From: an uncultured Solobacterium sp.
Lineage (GTDB): Bacteria; Bacillota_I; Bacilli_A; Erysipelotrichales; Erysipelotrichaceae
Length of the DNA: 8,631 bases
Direction: 5' to 3'
Assembly (NCBI GenBank): GCA_900543035.1
Contig: UQPV01000065.1
Span: 1 to 8,631, forward strand
A program made the translations under genes and the position numbers. Positions 6,371 to 8,631 of this stretch are shown here, piece by piece; position 1 is the stretch's first letter; every line of letters begins with the position of its first letter. Under the pieces are notes generated by a model. It searched no databases. It was given only the letters and a program-made list of their open reading frames with translations, and was not told the DNA's origin.

Positions 6371-7301
6371 AGACTGGCGGGCGCTGGCGATGCTGATGAA
6401 CAAAGGCATTGCGCTGCAGGATGCCATCCCGATCGCGTTTTCTTCTCCGGAGACGCTGCTCGCGCATCTGCAGGATGGCGCTCAGCTGCTGGACATCCTG
6501 CCGCAAAAGGGGATGTTCTATCAGTATCTGCGCTTTTTCAGCGGCCTTTGCCCGCTGCCGCAGGCCATCGAGATGGCAGACAACCTCTGTGAGATCCGCC
6601 GTTCGCTGATCCGTCAGCTGCGCAGTCACCTGACGTATCCGGCCGTATTGTTCTTCATCGCCTTTGTGCTGATCCTGTTTTTTCTGCATTTCATCCTGCC
6701 GCAGATGCAGCAGATCGTCGATGGCGCATCAGCAGCCGGCGCGCTCCTCGTGCTCAGCGTGCTGCAGGCGTCGTTCATGCTCATCCTGCTTGCGCTGCTC
6801 GCTCTCTTCATCCTCGCGCTGCTGCTGAAGAGGAATACGGAGCTTCGCATGCTCGTTCTGATGCGCTTGCGCCGCCTGCCGCTCTTGCGCAGCATGATCT
6901 CTTATCTGTTTGCCGCTTTCCTTCGCGAGCTCAGCCGGCAGGGCATCGCGACCGTCGACGCGCTGGGCATGCTGCTGACGCTGGAGAAAGGAAGCGTGCT
7001 CTATCCCTGCGTCAGCGAGATGAAGCGGCTGCTGGAAGAGGGGTTTTCCTATGAGGAGATCATCCTGACCTCTGATTATTTTTCGCCGCGGTTCTGCCGC
7101 TGCTTTTCCCTGGGCTATCAAAGCAATTCGCTCGATTCGCTGCTGCCGCTCTATCTGCAGCGGGAGATCACGCTCTGGCAGAAGCAGGCCGACCGCTTCG
7201 GCGCGCTCATCCAGCTGTTTGTCTACGCGGTGATCGGCCTGCTGGTATTCAGCGTCTATCAGCTGCTGCTGACCCCGCTCGAAATGCTGAATCAGATGTA
7301 A
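6222..7301 (+). CDS. comGB: Competence pseudopilus membrane platform protein ComGB
   Basis: ComGB is the polytopic GspF/PilC-type protein that anchors ComGA and helps assemble pseudopilins. The 359-residue reading has membrane segments at about 140-160, 174-202 and 329-350, with T2SS-F repeats around 52-160 and 225-350; the second repeat contains LSRQGIATVDAL. A very good Shine-Dalgarno (GGAAAGGAG, 7 nt spacing) precedes the ATG at 6222, inside comGA. This gives an unusual 149-nt overlap and a basic N-terminal extension of about 45 residues not seen in typical ComGB. The family-like part starts near DWRALAMLMNKG (51-62), and the only later nearby ATG (6390) cuts into it. The product is probably made from 6222, but the N-terminus is uncertain. 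comGC follows 11 nt after the stop. Confidence 0.88.
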   Translation: MRSFMAKRFAASWKKRGFLRDTSPSKRRSKAPGKEDASLAAFWKKRSDSEDWRALAMLMNKGIALQDAIPIAFSSPETLLAHLQDGAQLLDILPQKGMFYQYLRFFSGLCPLPQAIEMADNLCEIRRSLIRQLRSHLTYPAVLFFIAFVLILFFLHFILPQMQQIVDGASAAGALLVLSVLQASFMLILLALLALFILALLLKRNTELRMLVLMRLRRLPLLRSMISYLFAAFLRELSRQGIATVDALGMLLTLEKGSVLYPCVSEMKRLLEEGFSYEEIILTSDYFSPRFCRCFSLGYQSNSLDSLLPLYLQREITLWQKQADRFGALIQLFVYAVIGLLVFSVYQLLLTPLEMLNQM

Positions 7302-7312
7302 AGGAGAAAAAA

Positions 7313-7621
7313 ATGGACCGAATGAGACATCAGTCAGGATTCACGATCCTGGAGATGATGATCGTGCTTTCCATCGTTGCGCTGCTCTTCCTGCTGACCT
7401 TGCCCAACATCCAGCAGAAAGAGGCGATCATCGAGGAAAAAGGCTGTGAGGCGCTGACCTCGGTCGTCGACGCGCAGATCCTGCTGTACGAGATCGATAC
7501 GCTGCAGACGCCGACTTCAGTGGACCAGCTCATCACCAAAGGATATCTGAAAGAATCACAGAAACGCTGCCCGGACGGCCGGAGCATCGTCATCCGAGGC
7601 GGACAGGCTTATGCGCAGTGA
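7313..7621 (+). CDS. comGC: Major competence pseudopilin ComGC
   Basis: ComGC is the main subunit of the competence pseudopilus. The 102-residue precursor has a short basic leader ending in G9, then FTILEMMIVLSIVALLFLL: the class III prepilin motif with cleavage between G9 and F10 and the required glutamate at mature position 5 (E14). The hydrophobic helix spans about 10-31. Two cysteines, C45 and C86, match the disulphide-forming pair expected in ComGC. The C-terminal domain includes TPTSVDQLITKGYL, a family signature. AAAGGAG precedes the ATG by 6 nt, and the A of the comGB stop overlaps it. Processing would need a prepilin peptidase (ComC), which is not in this window. The gene overlaps comGD by 11 nt. 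Confidence 0.95.
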   Translation: MDRMRHQSGFTILEMMIVLSIVALLFLLTLPNIQQKEAIIEEKGCEALTSVVDAQILLYEIDTLQTPTSVDQLITKGYLKESQKRCPDGRSIVIRGGQAYAQ

Positions 7622-7895
7622 AGAAGGATTCACGCTTTTGGAAATGCTGTTCGTGCTGGGCATCGCTTCCATCCTGATGGGCGTGTTTGCCCTGCCTGCA
7701 TCGCTGCGCGATCATGGCAGCGCCATCCGGATGGAGAGCGTCCGCGCGCTGGCGGAATATGCCCAATGCGAAGCAGCGGCAGAAGGCAGCCAGGTCAGCG
7801 TGCGGTTTCAAGGCGATCTCGTCTCTTCCGATACCATGCGGCTGCGCCTGCCAGAAGGCCAGCACGCCGCCGGTAGGCAGCAAGCCAGAACATAA
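7611..7895 (+). CDS. comGD: Minor competence pseudopilin ComGD, 3' end replaced at a junction
   Basis: The N-terminus (MRSEEGFTLLEMLFVLGIAS) is a clear prepilin signal: cleavage after G6, mature residue F7, glutamate E11 at position 5, and a hydrophobic helix to about residue 29. Position after comGC, with an 11-nt overlap, identifies it as ComGD. The remainder to about residue 80 (GSQVSVRFQGDLVSSD) is believable pseudopilin. After about position 7838-7865 the frame is antisense to yqfD and ends at a TGA at 7893-7895, so the last 10-17 residues are not native. A complete ComGD is usually around 140-150 residues. comGE, comGF and comGG are missing. I read this as a gene cut by a sequence join rather than a natural short protein. 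Confidence 0.8.
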   Translation: MRSEEGFTLLEMLFVLGIASILMGVFALPASLRDHGSAIRMESVRALAEYAQCEAAAEGSQVSVRFQGDLVSSDTMRLRLPEGQHAAGRQQART

Positions 7896-8124
7896 CGCCA
7901 TAACGTTCTTTCACGCGCACATGGCAGTGGCAGCGCCGGGCATGCTTCGCCAGTGCCGCATAGTCACGCGCACGCACACGGCCCCTGAAGCCTGTTGCCG
8001 TAGGTGTCACGGCTTCCAGTTCTATTTGGTCGCGCGCACACCGGCTGAGCAGCTTCTCTCCCAGCCCGCCCTCAGTTTCAAAGCGCACGGTGGCCTCCAC
8101 AAAGCGAAAGGGCTTTCTTCTCAC
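7795..8124 (-). CDS. yqfD: Sporulation protein YqfD, N-terminal fragment cut at a junction
   Basis: YqfD is a membrane protein of about 400 residues needed during endospore formation in Bacilli and Clostridia. The N-terminal region is recognisable: VRFETEGGLGEKLLSRCARDQI, then a beta-rich segment, then RARDYAALAKHARRCHCHVRVKERYGVMFWLAAYRRRAGLLAG, where the last part leads into the first membrane helix (these residues are split here for reading). Native sequence ends at about residue 90-95, near 7838-7865. The following 15 or so residues to the TGA at 7795-7797 are antisense to comGD and not YqfD. More than three quarters of the protein is absent. The start overlaps the yqfC stop by four bases, as in normal yqfC-yqfD operons, which supports both identities. 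Confidence 0.75.
   Translation of the reverse strand: MRRKPFRFVEATVRFETEGGLGEKLLSRCARDQIELEAVTPTATGFRGRVRARDYAALAKHARRCHCHVRVKERYGVMFWLAAYRRRAGLLAGAAAWYRKRRDRLETAR
7838..7865. other. Junction between two unrelated loci
   Basis: Plus-strand comGD and minus-strand yqfD meet here tail to tail and each loses its remaining coding sequence. No insertion-sequence ends, target-site duplications, tRNA or attachment-site-like repeats are visible. GATC occurs 10 times in 7021-7818 by my count and not once in 7819-8631. I cannot place the join to the base, because a few residues fit either protein. Most likely a chimeric assembly, otherwise a recent inversion or translocation. Confidence 0.75.
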
Positions 8125-8441
8125 TGGCCGCTCACCTCATCTTTCCCGTGGAACGAGACGGAAAACACCCGTCCGTGCGCAGTGATTCTGTCTTTCTGAT
8201 AAGTGTCTACCAGAATGCCGTCACCTTTGAAAGCTACGCGGCATATCCCCATATCCAGCAAAAGCTCATCCTCATTATATTGCAAAATCTCCCGGCAATT
8301 TTCTATGGAGATATTCCCGGTGCAGTCGATATGCAGCGCCGGTTTCCCATACAGCAGTTTCTGCACCTCTTCCGTGCGCCCGGCGGCGCCAAGCGCGCGC
8401 GAAAGCGAAAACGGCTCCGCACGCCTTTTCTGTTTTTTCAT
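8121..8441 (-). CDS. yqfC: Sporulation protein YqfC
   Basis: YqfC is a small sporulation protein of about 95-105 residues, normally in an operon with yqfD; its molecular role is not well defined. This 106-residue product shows the family pattern: CTGNISIENCREILQYNEDE, then short beta-like segments LLLDMGICRVAFKGDGIL and ITAHGRVFSVSFHG. It has no signal peptide or membrane helix. The start has GGGAGGG about 5 nt upstream. The gene ends overlapping the yqfD start by four bases, which implies translational coupling. Codons such as ATA, GTA and TTG, rare in the left part of the window, are used here. In spore formers this operon is generally under the mother-cell factor sigma-E; I could not identify a confident promoter in 8442-8501. 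Identity rests on sequence pattern and the yqfD neighbour. Confidence 0.75.
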   Translation of the reverse strand: MKKQKRRAEPFSLSRALGAAGRTEEVQKLLYGKPALHIDCTGNISIENCREILQYNEDELLLDMGICRVAFKGDGILVDTYQKDRITAHGRVFSVSFHGKDEVSGQ

Positions 8442-8501
8442 AGCGCCCTCCCTGTTCTTTCATCCGGTATCATTCATATATATCGGAATGGGGGTGGCGT
8501 T

Positions 8502-8631
8502 ATGAGTTCTCCATGGCAAAAAGGGCGCAGCCTGCGCGCCGCGTGGTTTCTGTTTCTCATCTTGTGCATGGTGCAGACGCTGGCACGGCCCGGCATTGCC
8601 ATGCAAGGGGCCGCGCGCGGCATGCAGCTAT
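8502..8631 (+). CDS. N-terminal fragment of a membrane protein, possibly sporulation protein YlbJ
   Basis: Only 43 codons are visible before the window edge. The ATG is preceded by GGGGTGG with 4-nt spacing. The product starts with a short basic segment (WQKGRSLR), a membrane helix (about 13-27, AAWFLFLILCMVQTL), then a stretch with GIAMQGAARGMQL. The last part resembles the region after the first helix of YlbJ, a sporulation membrane protein with nucleoside-recognition domains, where a similar run precedes a conserved tryptophan. Location divergent from the sporulation operon yqfC-yqfD fits. The visible sequence is too short for certainty; any small-molecule permease is an alternative. Confidence 0.4.
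   Translation, partial: MSSPWQKGRSLRAAWFLFLILCMVQTLARPGIAMQGAARGMQL

Noticed and set aside
7687..8199. A plus-strand open frame crossing the junction as a novel 170-residue protein.
   Set aside because: Its left half is an out-of-frame reading of comGD and its right half is antisense to yqfD; it exists only because the two were joined.
8203..8505. Plus-strand open frame over yqfC.
   Set aside because: It is antisense to yqfC, has Ser-rich low-information sequence, and ends where the 8502 gene begins; no family was recognised.

Overview
The window looks like DNA from Bacillota (Firmicutes) with moderately high GC. Its left 7.8 kb carries housekeeping genes followed by the start of a competence pseudopilus (comG) operon. 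The order PBP2 gene, rpmG, YqgX-like hydrolase, comGA recalls the same region of the Bacillus subtilis chromosome. An Erysipelotrichia-like or other non-Bacillaceae member of the phylum is my inference; I could not test it.

Layout. On the minus strand, 114-1184 is ispG (MEP isoprenoid pathway). Left of it, 1-113 holds a stem-loop and a perfect Shine-Dalgarno that may belong to the next minus-strand gene. A 210-bp divergent intergenic region with two TATAAT boxes separates ispG from a plus-strand class B penicillin-binding protein (1395-3497). Next come rpmG for zinc-type ribosomal protein L33 (3565-3714, with its own promoter and terminator), a glyoxalase-II-like metallo-beta-lactamase-fold hydrolase (3755-4375), and a family 2 glycosyltransferase (4386-5264) ending in a strong intrinsic terminator (5275-5310). 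The comG operon then begins: comGA ATPase, comGB membrane platform, comGC major pseudopilin, and comGD minor pseudopilin, which is cut short.

The last 0.8 kb is different. At about 7838-7865 the comGD reading frame runs into the inside of a minus-strand gene, the N-terminal part of the sporulation protein gene yqfD. That is followed by complete yqfC (8121-8441, minus), and then by the divergent 5' end of a membrane protein resembling the start of sporulation protein YlbJ (8502 to the edge). Both comGD and yqfD are broken at the same point, with no mobile element between them. The tetranucleotide GATC is frequent left of the junction and absent from the 813 bases after it. The best reading is that the window joins two unrelated genomes or loci: a chimeric metagenomic contig, or less likely a real recent rearrangement. 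Gene neighbourhoods across 7.85 kb should not be trusted.

Functionally, the left part covers an isoprenoid precursor enzyme, a cell-wall transpeptidase, a ribosomal protein, a hydrolase and a glycosyltransferase, followed by the assembly machinery of the DNA-uptake pseudopilus. The right part is an endospore-formation locus. I see no RNA genes, CRISPR arrays, insertion sequences or phage genes.
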